Assembly: GCA_937872225.1 (NCBI GenBank)
Contig: CALMRZ010000089.1
Span: 1 to 64,000 of the forward strand
DNA length: 64,000 nt
Direction of reading: 5' to 3'
Source: an uncultured Spirochaetota bacterium
GTDB lineage: Bacteria; Spirochaetota; UBA4802; UBA5550
The notes below the pieces were generated by a model that saw only the letters and a list, made by a program, of their open reading frames with translations, was not told the DNA's origin and searched no databases. Below, in pieces: positions 8,563 to 17,353 of this stretch. Numbering within the stretch: position 1 is the first letter of the stretch; each line of letters starts with the position of its first letter. A program made the translations under genes and the position numbers.

Positions 8563-9612
8563 ATGGCGGAGCGCGACGACATAGGCGCAATAGACCGGGA
8601 GATCATCGGGCTGATCTCGCGGAGGACCGAGCTGTACCTGCAGGAGCTGCGGAAGAGGCCCGAGGGGGACCCCTTCGTCGCCGAAGAGCGGAGCAGGCTA
8701 TTTGACCTTATCGATTCATGCAATGCCGGCCCCCTGGGCGCGGATGTCATCAAGCGCATCTACACCGATATCATGTCGGCAACCATGGCGTCCGTGGCGC
8801 CGGTCCATGTGGCCTTCCTGGGACCGGAGGGCACCTTCACCGCCATTGCCGTGAAGGAGCTCTTCGGCCAATCCATAACGCCGATGCCCCAGCGGACCAT
8901 ACAGGACGTGTTCCTCCAGGTGGAGGCGGGGGCCGCGCGGTACGGCGTGGTCCCCATAGAAAACAGCACCGAGGGAGCGGTGACCTATACCCTTGACGAG
9001 TTCATGCAGACGAGCCTGGTCATCATGGCCGAGCAGTACGTGCGCGTCACCTACAGCCTCCTGTCGCGCGGCAGCGACATGGCCGCGATAAAGAAGATCT
9101 ACACCCATCCCCAGACCCTGGGCCAGTGCAAGTCATGGATCAGGGCGAACCTGCCCTACGCGGAAATCGTCAGTGTCGATTCGACGTCACGGGCCGCCGA
9201 GATCGCCTCGCAGGAGGACGGCGCCGCGGCCATCGCCTCGGGCCTTGCCGGCGAGATATACACCCTGAACACCCTCGCGTCGATGATCGAGGACTCCCGG
9301 CTGAATTACACCAGGTTTTTCCTCATCGGCAAGAAGAGCGGCGCACCGACCGGCAGGGACAAGACCTCCCTCGTGTGCGCCGTCAAGGACCGGCCGGGGG
9401 CGCTCCTTGACCTGCTGAGGCCGTTAAGCGAGGCCGGCATCAACATGACCAGGATCGAGTCGCGCCCCGATAAAAAGAAGATGTGGGAGTATAATTTCTT
9501 CATCGATATACTCGGCCACGCCGAAGACGAGGCGGTCCGGAAGGCGCTGGACAAGGTGAAGAACGAGACGATATTTCTCAAGATACTCGGTTCATATCCG
9601 ATCGGCAGTTGA
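8563..9612 (+). CDS. pheA: Bifunctional chorismate mutase / prephenate dehydratase (P-protein)
   Basis: This enzyme converts chorismate to prephenate and then to phenylpyruvate, the phenylalanine branch of aromatic synthesis. The 349 residues divide into an AroQ-type chorismate mutase region (about 1-80, 'IDREIIGLISRRTELYLQEL'), a prephenate dehydratase domain (about 83-265; 'FLGPEGTFTAIA', 'PIENSTEGAVTYTLDEF' and the TRF-type 'YTRFFLIG'), and a C-terminal ACT domain ('DRPGALLDLLRPLSEAGINM', 'RIESRP') that normally gives feedback inhibition by phenylalanine. The start lies one base after the scpB stop, so it is co-translated with the condensin genes. tyrA for the tyrosine branch lies next, and aroB is in the same gene run. 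Confidence 0.93.
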   Translation: MAERDDIGAIDREIIGLISRRTELYLQELRKRPEGDPFVAEERSRLFDLIDSCNAGPLGADVIKRIYTDIMSATMASVAPVHVAFLGPEGTFTAIAVKELFGQSITPMPQRTIQDVFLQVEAGAARYGVVPIENSTEGAVTYTLDEFMQTSLVIMAEQYVRVTYSLLSRGSDMAAIKKIYTHPQTLGQCKSWIRANLPYAEIVSVDSTSRAAEIASQEDGAAAIASGLAGEIYTLNTLASMIEDSRLNYTRFFLIGKKSGAPTGRDKTSLVCAVKDRPGALLDLLRPLSEAGINMTRIESRPDKKKMWEYNFFIDILGHAEDEAVRKALDKVKNETIFLKILGSYPIGS

Positions 9613-9814
9613 CCCCCCCGGGGCGCGATGAATATCCCTTTGACCTCGTAGGGGGCACTAATGTAGGGGCTGCGGCAGATTTGATGAGATAGTGACGGAT
9701 CCCGCGCTCTCCTTCAAGGGAACGGGGGTGCACGGCATATAATCCGTAAAATTAAATATAACGAGTTAAGTCCCATCCTACATGCCCCCTTGAGGGGACA
9801 GGGGGGTGTCAGAT

Positions 9815-10687
9815 ATGTTTAAAAAAGTAGCCATATTCGGCCTGGGCCTGCTGGGCGGTTCGATATGCCGGGCCCTGAAGGAGCAGGACCCCGGCGTGCA
9901 CATTTCCGCGTACGGGCGGAATCTCCCGAGGATCGAGCCGGCCCTCAGGGACGGCAGCATTGACGCGGCCGGCACCTTCGACCGCGTCTCTCTCGCCGGC
10001 GTCGAGCTGGCGGTGGTGTCCACGCCCGTTGACTCCTCGATCGATATCATCAGGGGCATCCTCGGCCATGCCGAGCTGGACCCGCGGGCGATAGTTGTCG
10101 ATGTCGGCAGCGTCAAGGAAGTCATTGTCCGTGAGGTCTCGGGACTCGGGCGGTCCGCACAATTCATCGGCTGCCACCCGATTGCCGGATCCGAAAAAAC
10201 AGGATACGAATACAGCAGGGCCGATCTCTACAACGGCTCCTCGGTCATCATCACGCCCCACGGCGGCAACAGCGACGGCGATATCGCCCGGGTGGCGCGG
10301 TTCTGGGAGTCCCTCGGCGCCCGGACGACCGTGGTAACGCCGGAGGAGCATGACCGCATCGTAGCCTATACGAGCCACCTGCCGCACATGATCGCCAGCT
10401 CCCTTGTCGAGGTTTTCCACGAATTCCGCAGGGACAGCGAACCGACATCGGGCATCGGCGCATTCATTGGCAACGGCTTCAGGGACGTGACCCGCATATC
10501 CTCCGGATCGCCGGACATGTGGCGCGATATCGTACTCCAGAACCGGGGCAACATTTCCGGGGCGATTGACCGTATGATCGGGGAGCTCGATCGGCTGAAA
10601 AAGCTGATAGCCGGCGCCGGACCGGAAGGCGGTCCGGTCCATGATTATTTCGCCGACGCCAAGAAGATCAGGGACGGGTTGAAATGA
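9815..10687 (+). CDS. tyrA: Prephenate/arogenate dehydrogenase TyrA
   Basis: TyrA oxidatively decarboxylates prephenate (or arogenate) in tyrosine synthesis using NAD(P). The N-terminal Rossmann motif is 'VAIFGLGLLGGS'. Further family blocks are 'VDVGSVKE', 'GCHPIAGSEKTGYEYS' and 'YTSHLPHMIASSLV' with its conserved His. ATG 9815 is preferred because a GGGGGG run sits 8 bases upstream; a GTG at 9806 in the same frame would add three residues. The 202-base gap after pheA carries a short CCCC-ttga-GGGG inverted repeat directly before the start region. The stop overlaps the start of cmk (ATGA). Whether prephenate or arogenate is the substrate cannot be read from the sequence. Confidence 0.9.
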   Translation: MFKKVAIFGLGLLGGSICRALKEQDPGVHISAYGRNLPRIEPALRDGSIDAAGTFDRVSLAGVELAVVSTPVDSSIDIIRGILGHAELDPRAIVVDVGSVKEVIVREVSGLGRSAQFIGCHPIAGSEKTGYEYSRADLYNGSSVIITPHGGNSDGDIARVARFWESLGARTTVVTPEEHDRIVAYTSHLPHMIASSLVEVFHEFRRDSEPTSGIGAFIGNGFRDVTRISSGSPDMWRDIVLQNRGNISGAIDRMIGELDRLKKLIAGAGPEGGPVHDYFADAKKIRDGLK

Positions 10688-11358
10688 TGAAAAAGATCGT
10701 GGTCGCCGTGGACGGACCGGCGGGTTCCGGCAAGAGCAGTGTTTCCCGGCAGGCCGCCGTCGGGCTGGGGCTCAAGTACATCGATTCCGGGGCGCTCTAC
10801 CGGTCGATAACCTGGTACGTGCTGGGCCGCGACGGGGCCGTGGACGAACATTTCGCCTTTACCCCCGACATAGCCGCGATCGCCATCAGGCAGGACTTTC
10901 TTCCCGACGGCACGTCCCTGACCTTTGTTAATGGAACGGATGTGACAACAATGATACGGGACGAGGTCATTGCGCGCAATATCGGCATAATATCGGACAA
11001 CCGCGGGGTCAGGAACCATATCAACGCCATGCTCAGGGACTGGGCCCGCCATGATTCGATCATAATGGACGGGAGGGACATCGGGTCGGTAGTCTTCCCG
11101 GACGCCGACCTGAAGATATACCTGGACGCTTCGGTCGAGGTTCGGGCCGAGCGCCGCATCAAAGAATACCGGGAAATGGGAAAAAAAGTTGACGAAAATC
11201 TAATCAAAAAACAGATTATACAGCGTGATGAACAGGACTCGCGCCGGCCGTATGGTGCGCTGGTCCGCGCCCGCGATGCAGTGTATATCGACACATCGAA
11301 CATGCCGATGGCCCACGTGGTTGACCGCATCAAGGAACTGGTTCTTCAAATACGGTAA
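10684..11358 (+). CDS. cmk: Cytidylate kinase
   Basis: Cmk phosphorylates CMP and dCMP with ATP, feeding nucleotide pools. The 224-residue protein starts with the P-loop 'VAVDGPAGSGKSSVSRQAA', then 'YIDSGALYRSITW' for the CMP site, 'IIMDGRDIGSVVFPDADLKIYLDAS', and the lid segment with 'RDEQDSRRPYGALVRARDAVYIDTS'. Length and motifs are normal. The start overlaps the tyrA stop by four bases. rpsA follows on the same strand, an association common in many bacteria. Confidence 0.95.
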   Translation: MMKKIVVAVDGPAGSGKSSVSRQAAVGLGLKYIDSGALYRSITWYVLGRDGAVDEHFAFTPDIAAIAIRQDFLPDGTSLTFVNGTDVTTMIRDEVIARNIGIISDNRGVRNHINAMLRDWARHDSIIMDGRDIGSVVFPDADLKIYLDASVEVRAERRIKEYREMGKKVDENLIKKQIIQRDEQDSRRPYGALVRARDAVYIDTSNMPMAHVVDRIKELVLQIR

Positions 11359-11453
11359 AACCGGAAGACACCGTGGCACGCGGGGGCATATCGCCGGACA
11401 ATCAACGGCGGCCGCCGCCCGGTCCGACATCTCACAAGCCAGGATGGATAGCT

Positions 11454-13124
11454 ATGGAGAATCTCACCCCCGAAATCAATGAAAATATAGATATGGAACA
11501 TGTCGCGGATTCTACCATGGATGACCTCCAGCCGGGAATGATCGTCCAGGGTGAAATCGTAACGATAGACAGCGAATACGCCTACGTCAACGTCGGCACC
11601 AAGACCGACGGGAGGATCCCCCTCCACGAGTTCGAGGAAAAGCCGAACATCGGCGATATCATCCCCGTAATGCTCCAGAACAAGAGGCTCGTTGACGGGA
11701 TGTTCCAGTTCTCCAAGAAATCCGCCAGCGCCGAGCTCCACTGGAAAAAGTTCATGGAGTGGTACAATGAGGGGCACAAGACGATCATGGGAAAGATCAA
11801 GAGCTCCATCAACAAGGGGAAACTGGTGGACTGCAACGGCGTCATCGCGTTCCTTCCCTTTTCCCTCACCGCCGACCTCAAAAACAAGAATGAATCTGAC
11901 ACGGAATACGAATTCAATATAAAAAGCATCGATCGGAAGAAAAAATCGGTCGTCCTGTCCCGCAAGGAGTTCCTCGACGAGGAGCTGGAATCGCGGTGGG
12001 AGAATTTCACGGCCAAGTACAAGGCGGGGGACATCGTCAAGGGCGAGGGGGTCAAATATGTAGAGTTCGGCATATTCGTCCGCGTCGAAGGCCTTGACGC
12101 CCTCCTGCACCGCAATGACATGTCATGGAAAAAGGTGTTCAAGCAGCGGAAGGTCCTGAAGCTGGGCAAGGAGCAGGAGTTTGTCATCCTTGACATCAAC
12201 CGGGCCGACCGGCGGATATCCCTGGGCCTGAAGCAGCTGGCCGAAGATCCGTGGCTTTCCATACATGACCGGTACAAGCAGGGCGACCGGGTGACCGGGA
12301 AGGTGGTTACCATCACGAACCACGGTGCCTTTGTCGAGATCGACGACGGCATCGAAGGCTTTGTCAATAATGCCGACCTCACGTGGAACAAGAACAGCTT
12401 CAGCGCCAAGGACGTCCTGGGCAAGGGCGATTCCTGCGAGTTCATGGTCCTGGACATCAACCAGGCGGACCGGAAGCTTACCCTGGGATACAAACAGCTC
12501 AGGGCCAACCCGTGGGACACCATCAGCGAGAGGTTCCCGGTCGGTTCCGTCCACCGCAAGAAGATCAAGAAAATAGTGAAGTTCGGCATGTTCGTCGAGC
12601 TTGAGGAAGGCATCGACGGCCTCGTCCACACGTCCGATATAAGCTGGGACGACAGCGTCAAGAGCGTCCCGGGGACCTACTGCGTGGGCGACGAAGTCGA
12701 GTTCAAGATCCTCGACATCAACAAGGGCGACAGAAAGATAGCCTGCGGCATCAAGCACCTGACCAGGTCACCCTGGGAGGAGATACGGAAGAAATATCCC
12801 CCGCGGACCCGCGTTGAGGGTACCGTTTCCGGGATCACGCTCTTCGGGCTTTTCGTCAAGCTGGACAATGACATCGAGGGCCTTGTCCATATATCCGAGG
12901 TTTCAAGAAAGCGGGTGGAAAACCTGGAGGAGCATTATAAGATCGGCGACCCGGTCAGCGCCGTCGTACTCGACGTGGACGTGGAAAAGAAGCGGCTTTC
13001 CCTGAGCATCAAGAGCTTTGAATCGGCCACCGAGAAGGAAGAACTGGAAAAGATAATGAAGGGGACGAGGCCGAGCACCGTCACGCTGGGCGATTTCGTC
13101 AATATCAATCTGGAGAACAAATAA
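11454..13124 (+). CDS. rpsA: 30S ribosomal protein S1
   Basis: S1 binds mRNA on the small ribosomal subunit and helps initiation on structured or weakly marked messages. The 556-residue product has six S1 RNA-binding repeats. They are visible as recurring cores of the type 'G.V..I..FG.FV.....I.GLVH.S..SW', at about residues 20-90, 105-170, 190-260, 275-345, 362-430 and 449-520. The first two are the most divergent, as usual for S1. ATG 11454 is chosen because AGGA lies 9 bases upstream; the open frame extends back to a GTG at 11373, but that leader is low-complexity and unlike S1. Length matches the six-repeat form. cmk lies just upstream. Confidence 0.95.
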   Translation: MENLTPEINENIDMEHVADSTMDDLQPGMIVQGEIVTIDSEYAYVNVGTKTDGRIPLHEFEEKPNIGDIIPVMLQNKRLVDGMFQFSKKSASAELHWKKFMEWYNEGHKTIMGKIKSSINKGKLVDCNGVIAFLPFSLTADLKNKNESDTEYEFNIKSIDRKKKSVVLSRKEFLDEELESRWENFTAKYKAGDIVKGEGVKYVEFGIFVRVEGLDALLHRNDMSWKKVFKQRKVLKLGKEQEFVILDINRADRRISLGLKQLAEDPWLSIHDRYKQGDRVTGKVVTITNHGAFVEIDDGIEGFVNNADLTWNKNSFSAKDVLGKGDSCEFMVLDINQADRKLTLGYKQLRANPWDTISERFPVGSVHRKKIKKIVKFGMFVELEEGIDGLVHTSDISWDDSVKSVPGTYCVGDEVEFKILDINKGDRKIACGIKHLTRSPWEEIRKKYPPRTRVEGTVSGITLFGLFVKLDNDIEGLVHISEVSRKRVENLEEHYKIGDPVSAVVLDVDVEKKRLSLSIKSFESATEKEELEKIMKGTRPSTVTLGDFVNINLENK

Positions 13125-13127
13125 TTA

Positions 13128-13838
13128 ATGGCACGTAAACCGCGAGTCAGACCAGAACGGGAAACCAAGCAGATAGAGATCGAGCGCAACGTCATCGAAC
13201 AGTACCTCATGGACGCGAAGGAATTCGTCAGGGAAAAACGCTCCCTGGTCATATACTCGTTTCTCGGCCTCCTGGTCGCCTGCGTCCTGGTCATAGCGGC
13301 CGTGGTCATCGTCGATTATGTAAACACGAAAAACGAGAAACGCTTTGAAAAGATCATGAACGATTACGCGAAGTATTCCTCCGCCGGTGACGCCGAAAAG
13401 GTCAAGGGCGTTGCCAGGGATCTCCGTGACTTTACCGATTCGACCTATTTCGGATTTCCCCATTCCGCCGGGTATTACGCCCTGGGCAATATCCTGTTCG
13501 GCCAGAAGGAATACCGCGAGGCGCACAAGTACCTGGTGCGGTACGCCGACAAGGCGCCGAAGACGACCCTGGCGCCCCTGGCGCTCCTGAAAGCGGCCAT
13601 AGCCCTTGAAGAGGCGAATGACCTCAAGGGGGCTCTCGAGGTGTACAAACGGCTCGAGGACAAATACGGCGACAGCATTATCGCCGACCAGATTTTCTAC
13701 AATGCGGCCCGTGTTTACGCCAAGAACAAGGACCTTGTAAATTCCCGCAATTATTACAACAAGGTAATTGCGTCTTTCCCGGAATCGGCCTTTGCGGAAC
13801 AGGCCAAAAAGCGCCTCTTTCTGATGGGCGCGCTCTGA
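13128..13838 (+). CDS. Single-pass membrane protein with TPR-like repeats
   Basis: The 236-residue protein has a basic, cytoplasmic N-terminus (to about residue 38), one transmembrane helix (about 39-62) and an extracytoplasmic domain with helical TPR-type repeats: 'AGYYALGNILFGQKEYREAHKYLVRYADKAP', 'DLKGALEVYKRLEDKYGD', 'NAARVYAKNKDLVNSRNYYNKVIASFPES'. This layout resembles YfgM/AncA-type proteins, which assist the SecYEG translocon or envelope folding; that function is inferred from architecture only. It starts 3 bases after rpsA and is probably co-transcribed with it. Confidence 0.7.
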   Translation: MARKPRVRPERETKQIEIERNVIEQYLMDAKEFVREKRSLVIYSFLGLLVACVLVIAAVVIVDYVNTKNEKRFEKIMNDYAKYSSAGDAEKVKGVARDLRDFTDSTYFGFPHSAGYYALGNILFGQKEYREAHKYLVRYADKAPKTTLAPLALLKAAIALEEANDLKGALEVYKRLEDKYGDSIIADQIFYNAARVYAKNKDLVNSRNYYNKVIASFPESAFAEQAKKRLFLMGAL

Positions 13839-13881
13839 AGAGCGGGAGGGGACATTTCCGGTAAACAGCCGTAAAAAAATC

Positions 13882-13911
13882 TTGACAGAATTTCGGCAAA
13901 ATATTGAGAAT
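13882..13911 (+). promoter_or_regulatory. Sigma-70-type promoter for rpmF
   Basis: A perfect TTGACA at 13882 is followed after 18 bases by GAGAAT (13906), or after 17 by TGAGAA. It lies 52 bases ahead of the rpmF start and just after the TPR gene, so rpmF can be expressed apart from the upstream run. Confidence 0.55.
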
Positions 13912-13962
13912 CCCTGATACCGCGCTGTCATATTAATTAATACGGAATAATGGAGTTGTAAC

Positions 13963-14154
13963 GTGGCATTACCAAAGAGAAGAAAATCCAAGTCTAAGTC
14001 GAGAATGAGAAGATCCCACGACGCGATCGGCGCGCCAAATCTGCGTCCCTGCCCGCGGTGCGGCGCCTATGTGCTCCCTCACAGGGTGTGCCCCGAGTGC
14101 GGCTCATACAAGGGTGAAGTGATCGTCGAGAAGAAGGTCAAGATAAAAGAATAA
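13963..14154 (+). CDS. rpmF: 50S ribosomal protein L32
   Basis: L32 is a small zinc-ribbon protein of the large ribosomal subunit. The 63-residue product begins '[21 protein letters not shown]' in the family pattern and carries the zinc-binding pairs CPRCG and CPECG, so it is the C+ (zinc-binding) form. The start is GTG 13963 with GGAG about 8 bases upstream. The DUF177/YceD gene that often precedes rpmF is absent; the gene here follows a membrane TPR gene and has its own promoter. acpP lies downstream beyond a terminator. Confidence 0.95.
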   Translation: MALPKRRKSKSKSRMRRSHDAIGAPNLRPCPRCGAYVLPHRVCPECGSYKGEVIVEKKVKIKE

Positions 14155-14179
14155 TATCTCACTATCGATATAACCTGAG

Positions 14180-14210
14180 AAGGACGCCCGTACGGCGTCC
14201 TTTTTTGTTT
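14180..14210 (+). terminator. Rho-independent terminator after rpmF
   Basis: A perfect 9-base-pair stem AAGGACGCC / GGCGTCCTT with a short loop is followed by a T-rich run, 25 bases after the rpmF stop codon. Confidence 0.88.
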
Positions 14211-14268
14211 CCGTCGGGGACGGGCGTGCGCCCCGTCCCCGCAGAATCGCATATCATTGCACAATTGC

Positions 14269-14296
14269 TTGACATTTTTACATTGCCCCATAAGAA
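14269..14296 (+). promoter_or_regulatory. Sigma-70-type promoter for acpP
   Basis: TTGACA at 14269, a 16-base spacer, then TAAGAA (14291), 60 bases before acpP. It lies just after the rpmF terminator, so acpP and the genes behind it start a new transcript here. Confidence 0.65.
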
Positions 14297-14355
14297 TAGC
14301 AGGGTGTCGGTGACCTTTTCCGGGCCGGTTTTTCATCAGACAGGGAGGAACTACC

Positions 14356-14601
14356 ATGGCGTCTGTGTTTGAACGGGTACAGAAGATCATTGTGAAGCAG
14401 CTCAACGTGGACGAGGAGCAGATCACGGGCGACGCGTTTTTTGTCGACGACCTCGGCGCGGATTCGATAGACTCCGTCGAACTGGTGATGGCTTTCGAGG
14501 CCGAGTTCAAGCTTGACATACCGGAAAAGGACGCGGAGGGGTTCCAGAAGGTCGACGATGTCGTCAGGTATCTGGAATCGCGCATCGGAAATCAGAAATA
14601 A
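14356..14601 (+). CDS. acpP: Acyl carrier protein
   Basis: The acyl carrier protein holds growing fatty-acid chains on a phosphopantetheine arm. The 81-residue acidic protein has the attachment motif 'LGADSIDSVEL'; the first Ser after 'GAD' is the modified residue. Helix II residues 'DSVELVMAFEAEF' are typical of the fatty-acid type. AGGGAGGAACTACC ahead of ATG 14356 is a strong ribosome-binding site. The order acpP-rnc, with 29 bases between, is widely conserved, though here the gap to the upstream fatty-acid genes is filled by rpmF instead of fabF or fabG. Confidence 0.96.
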   Translation: MASVFERVQKIIVKQLNVDEEQITGDAFFVDDLGADSIDSVELVMAFEAEFKLDIPEKDAEGFQKVDDVVRYLESRIGNQK

Positions 14602-14630
14602 GCCCCGCGCCGCGGGGCCGCGGGAAGCGC

Positions 14631-15389
14631 ATGCTACGGGAATTGAACCATAATTCAGAAGACCATCGGAAACAGAAGAAGATCGAAAACAGGAATATTG
14701 ACCGGCTCCAGAAAACCCTCCATGTAAAGTTCAAGAACAAGAGCCTGCTGCAGCGGGCGATGACCCACCGGTCCTTCGTCAATGAATCCGGAAGATCGGT
14801 CAAGGACAATGAGCGCCTTGAGTACCTGGGGGACTCGGTCCTCGGCCTGGTGGTCAACGAGTATCTCTTCAAGGTGTTCGAGGAATACCGCGAGGGAAAG
14901 CTCGCCAAGATAAAGTCGGCCGTCGTTTCAGAGGCCACACTCGCCAAAATAGCGCAGGCGATGTGTCTCGGCGATTATATCCTCATGGGCAGGGGAGAGG
15001 AGCACAGCGGGGGAAGGGAGCGTCCCTCTATCCTGGCCAACACCCTCGAGGCAATAATCGGCGCCCTCTACCTGGACTCGGGGCTCAAGGTGAGCCGGAA
15101 GTTTGTCCTTTCCCTTCTCCGGGAGGAGATAGACAGCGTCAACAGCCTTACCTATCTTCGGGATCCGAAGACCGCCCTCCAGGAATACGTGCAGAAAAAA
15201 TACAAGGAGCGTCCCGTTTACCAGGTCATTGAGGAGCGGGGCCCCGACCATATGAAGGAATTCACCGTCAGGCTGGTCATCAACGGAAGGGAGATCGTGA
15301 CCGGCGAAGGCCCCAGCAAGCGCAAGGCCGAGATGAACGCCGCCCGGGCGTCGCTGAAAAAGATCGAGGACGGGGAGATTGATATCTAA
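14631..15389 (+). CDS. rnc: Ribonuclease III
   Basis: RNase III cleaves double-stranded RNA, processing rRNA precursors and some mRNAs. The 252-residue protein has the signature 'NERLEYLGDSVLGLVVNEYLF' with the metal-binding Glu/Asp residues, the second acidic site in 'ANTLEAIIGALYLDSG', and a C-terminal double-stranded RNA-binding domain 'DPKTALQEYVQKKYKERPVYQV...GEGPSKRKAEMNAARASLKKI'. A basic leader of about 25 residues precedes the catalytic domain. Its end overlaps the next gene by 11 bases. Confidence 0.96.
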   Translation: MLRELNHNSEDHRKQKKIENRNIDRLQKTLHVKFKNKSLLQRAMTHRSFVNESGRSVKDNERLEYLGDSVLGLVVNEYLFKVFEEYREGKLAKIKSAVVSEATLAKIAQAMCLGDYILMGRGEEHSGGRERPSILANTLEAIIGALYLDSGLKVSRKFVLSLLREEIDSVNSLTYLRDPKTALQEYVQKKYKERPVYQVIEERGPDHMKEFTVRLVINGREIVTGEGPSKRKAEMNAARASLKKIEDGEIDI

Positions 15390-15834
15390 TCTGTTCAGGG
15401 ATGAGGTCAGGGTCAGGGTATCCGGCATTATCATGCGGGACGACGCCCTCCTGCTCATTGCGCACAGGAAAAAAGACGATATCTACTGGCTCCTTCCCGG
15501 GGGCGGCGTGCGTCACGGCGAATCCCTTTCCGAGGCCCTCCGCAGGGAAATCAAGGAGGAGCTCGGCGTGACCATCACGGTGGGGACGCCGGCCTTCATG
15601 TGCGATTCCATCGATCCCCTCGGGAAGCGGCATATCCTGAACATATCATTCATCTGCAGCCACAGCGGCGGCGAGTACCGCATCGGCAGGGAGCGGCGCC
15701 TCCATGGTTTCGGCTTTTTCCGCAGGCAGGAGATTTCCGGCATGAAAATACATCCTCCCGTCAACGCCACGCTGGAGTCCGTCATGGACGGCAGTGACCA
15801 TGATTTTTACCTGGGGAGCCTATGGCTGAAGTAA
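15379..15834 (+). CDS. Nudix hydrolase
   Basis: Nudix enzymes hydrolyse nucleoside diphosphates linked to another group, often as housecleaning enzymes. The 151-residue protein has a complete Nudix box beginning 'GGGVRHGESLSEALRREIKE' and ending 'ELGV', matching G-x5-E-x7-REUxEExGU. The start is taken as TTG 15379, inside the last codons of rnc, with GGGGAG just upstream; the next ATG (about 15433) would cut into the first beta-strand. The substrate cannot be told. Both ends overlap neighbours (11 bases with rnc, 13 with aroB), so it is clearly within one transcript. Confidence 0.85.
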   Translation: MISNLFRDEVRVRVSGIIMRDDALLLIAHRKKDDIYWLLPGGGVRHGESLSEALRREIKEELGVTITVGTPAFMCDSIDPLGKRHILNISFICSHSGGEYRIGRERRLHGFGFFRRQEISGMKIHPPVNATLESVMDGSDHDFYLGSLWLK

Positions 15835-16913
15835 CGCGCACGATCACGGCATCGGCCGGCGGCTCGTCCTATGACGTGCTCATCGGGAGCTCGATCCTGC
15901 CCGCGGCGATGGCCCGGAAGGAGCTTGCCGCCTTCGAGCGGGTGGCCGTCATTGCCGGCTCGCGCGTCTACGGACTCCACCGGGACTATATAGATAGGTC
16001 GCTGTCGGTCTTCGGCGACCGCATGGTGCTCATCCTTTACGAAGACAGCGAGGAGAACAAGAGCTACGGCCGCGCCGGGGAGGTCCTGGAGAAGTTCATA
16101 ACCGCGAAGATGAACCGTAAATCGGCCGTTATCGGCATCGGAGGCGGCGTGACGGGCGATTTTTCCGGTTTCTGCGCCGGCGTGTACATGCGGGGCGTAC
16201 CGGTGGTGCACGTGCCGACGACCCTCCTGTCCATGGTCGATTCGAGCCTCGGGGGGAAGGTTGCGGTGAACCTTTCGGTGGGGAAGAACATCGCCGGCCT
16301 CTTCCACCAGCCGCGCATGGTCGTGAGCGACGTCCGGTTCCTTGAAACCCTGCCGGACGACGAATTCAGGAACGGGCTGTCGGAGGCGCTGAAGCACGCC
16401 CTGATAGGCGAGCCGACCACGCTGGGAATACTTGAGCGTAACGACCCGGCATCCGTCAGGAATGAAAGCGTAACGGCCGACCTGGTGGCCCGTTCGGCGC
16501 TCTTCAAAACGGGCGTTGTCGAACGGGACGAGAAGGAGAACGATCTCCGGGCAATCCTGAACTTCGGCCACACCATCGGCCATGCCATAGAGTCGCACCT
16601 GGGATACCGGGGGGTGTCACACGGGGAGGCCGTGGCGGCCGGGATGCGCGTCAAGGCTGAAATTTCCCGGCGGCTGGGGCTCCTTACCGACGCGGAGGCC
16701 GGGCTGGTGAAGGGCGTCATCGCCCGGTACGGCCTTATGCGCGAGCGGTGGGGCCTCGATGTGGACAGCGTTATCGAACACATGGAATACGATAAGAAAA
16801 ATTTCGGGGGAGCCATTAATTTTGTCTTGCTGAAAGGGCTCGGCAAGCCATTTATTAACCAGCAGATACCCGTCGGTCTTTTAAAAAAGGCGATGACGGA
16901 AGTAGTGGGGTAA
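15822..16913 (+). CDS. aroB: 3-dehydroquinate synthase
   Basis: AroB converts DAHP to 3-dehydroquinate, the second step of the shikimate pathway, using NAD and a divalent metal. The 363-residue protein shows the NAD-binding and active-site core 'GIGGGVTGDFSGFCAGVYMRG', 'HVPTTLLSMVDSSLGGKVAVNL', and the metal-ligand regions 'GLSEALKHALIG', 'LNFGHTIGHAIE' and 'SHGEAVAAGM'. Length is usual. GGGGAG precedes ATG 15822. With pheA and tyrA it is the third aromatic-pathway gene in this run. Confidence 0.94.
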   Translation: MAEVTRTITASAGGSSYDVLIGSSILPAAMARKELAAFERVAVIAGSRVYGLHRDYIDRSLSVFGDRMVLILYEDSEENKSYGRAGEVLEKFITAKMNRKSAVIGIGGGVTGDFSGFCAGVYMRGVPVVHVPTTLLSMVDSSLGGKVAVNLSVGKNIAGLFHQPRMVVSDVRFLETLPDDEFRNGLSEALKHALIGEPTTLGILERNDPASVRNESVTADLVARSALFKTGVVERDEKENDLRAILNFGHTIGHAIESHLGYRGVSHGEAVAAGMRVKAEISRRLGLLTDAEAGLVKGVIARYGLMRERWGLDVDSVIEHMEYDKKNFGGAINFVLLKGLGKPFINQQIPVGLLKKAMTEVVG

Positions 16914-16926
16914 TAACCGGTCTGAC

Positions 16927-17268
16927 ATGCTGAACTATTCCATCAATGAAATCGAAGGCGTCAAGGTCCTCGTCATGAGCGGGAGCCTCACCGCGGACAC
17001 CTCCGAGACCTTCAAGTCCCTGGTGAAGCAGGTGACGGAGCGCGAAAGCCTTATCATCAATTTCGAGAACGTGACCCTGGTCACGTCCGCCGGCATGAAC
17101 GCCCTGGTGGACGTTTCGTTTTTCGCCAAGGACCATGACAAGCGGGTCATCATCCTCTGGCCCGAGAAGGATCTGCTGAAGATGGCGGAGACCCTGGGCG
17201 TGTACAATTACCTCATTTTCGCCCAGAGCGTTGATGAGGCGAAGATGAAGATCAAGTTTTTCACCTGA
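16927..17268 (+). CDS. STAS-domain anti-sigma-factor antagonist
   Basis: A 113-residue single STAS domain of the SpoIIAA/RsbV type, which acts in partner switching: the unphosphorylated form binds an anti-sigma kinase. The core 'LIINFENVTLVTSAGMNALVD' has S54 at the site phosphorylated in the family, although the preceding residue is Thr where SpoIIAA has Asp ('DSSG'). It follows aroB after 13 bases and no kinase gene lies beside it. The window also encodes a SpoIIE-type phosphatase at 42413-44488, a possible partner; that pairing is inference. Confidence 0.85.
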   Translation: MLNYSINEIEGVKVLVMSGSLTADTSETFKSLVKQVTERESLIINFENVTLVTSAGMNALVDVSFFAKDHDKRVIILWPEKDLLKMAETLGVYNYLIFAQSVDEAKMKIKFFT

Positions 17269-17353
17269 TACCTGCCGCAAAATAAAAACAGGGCCCGGCA
17301 TCTTGAACTGGTAACATGCAACTCGCCATAATTTGATTCATCCAGTTTTACCC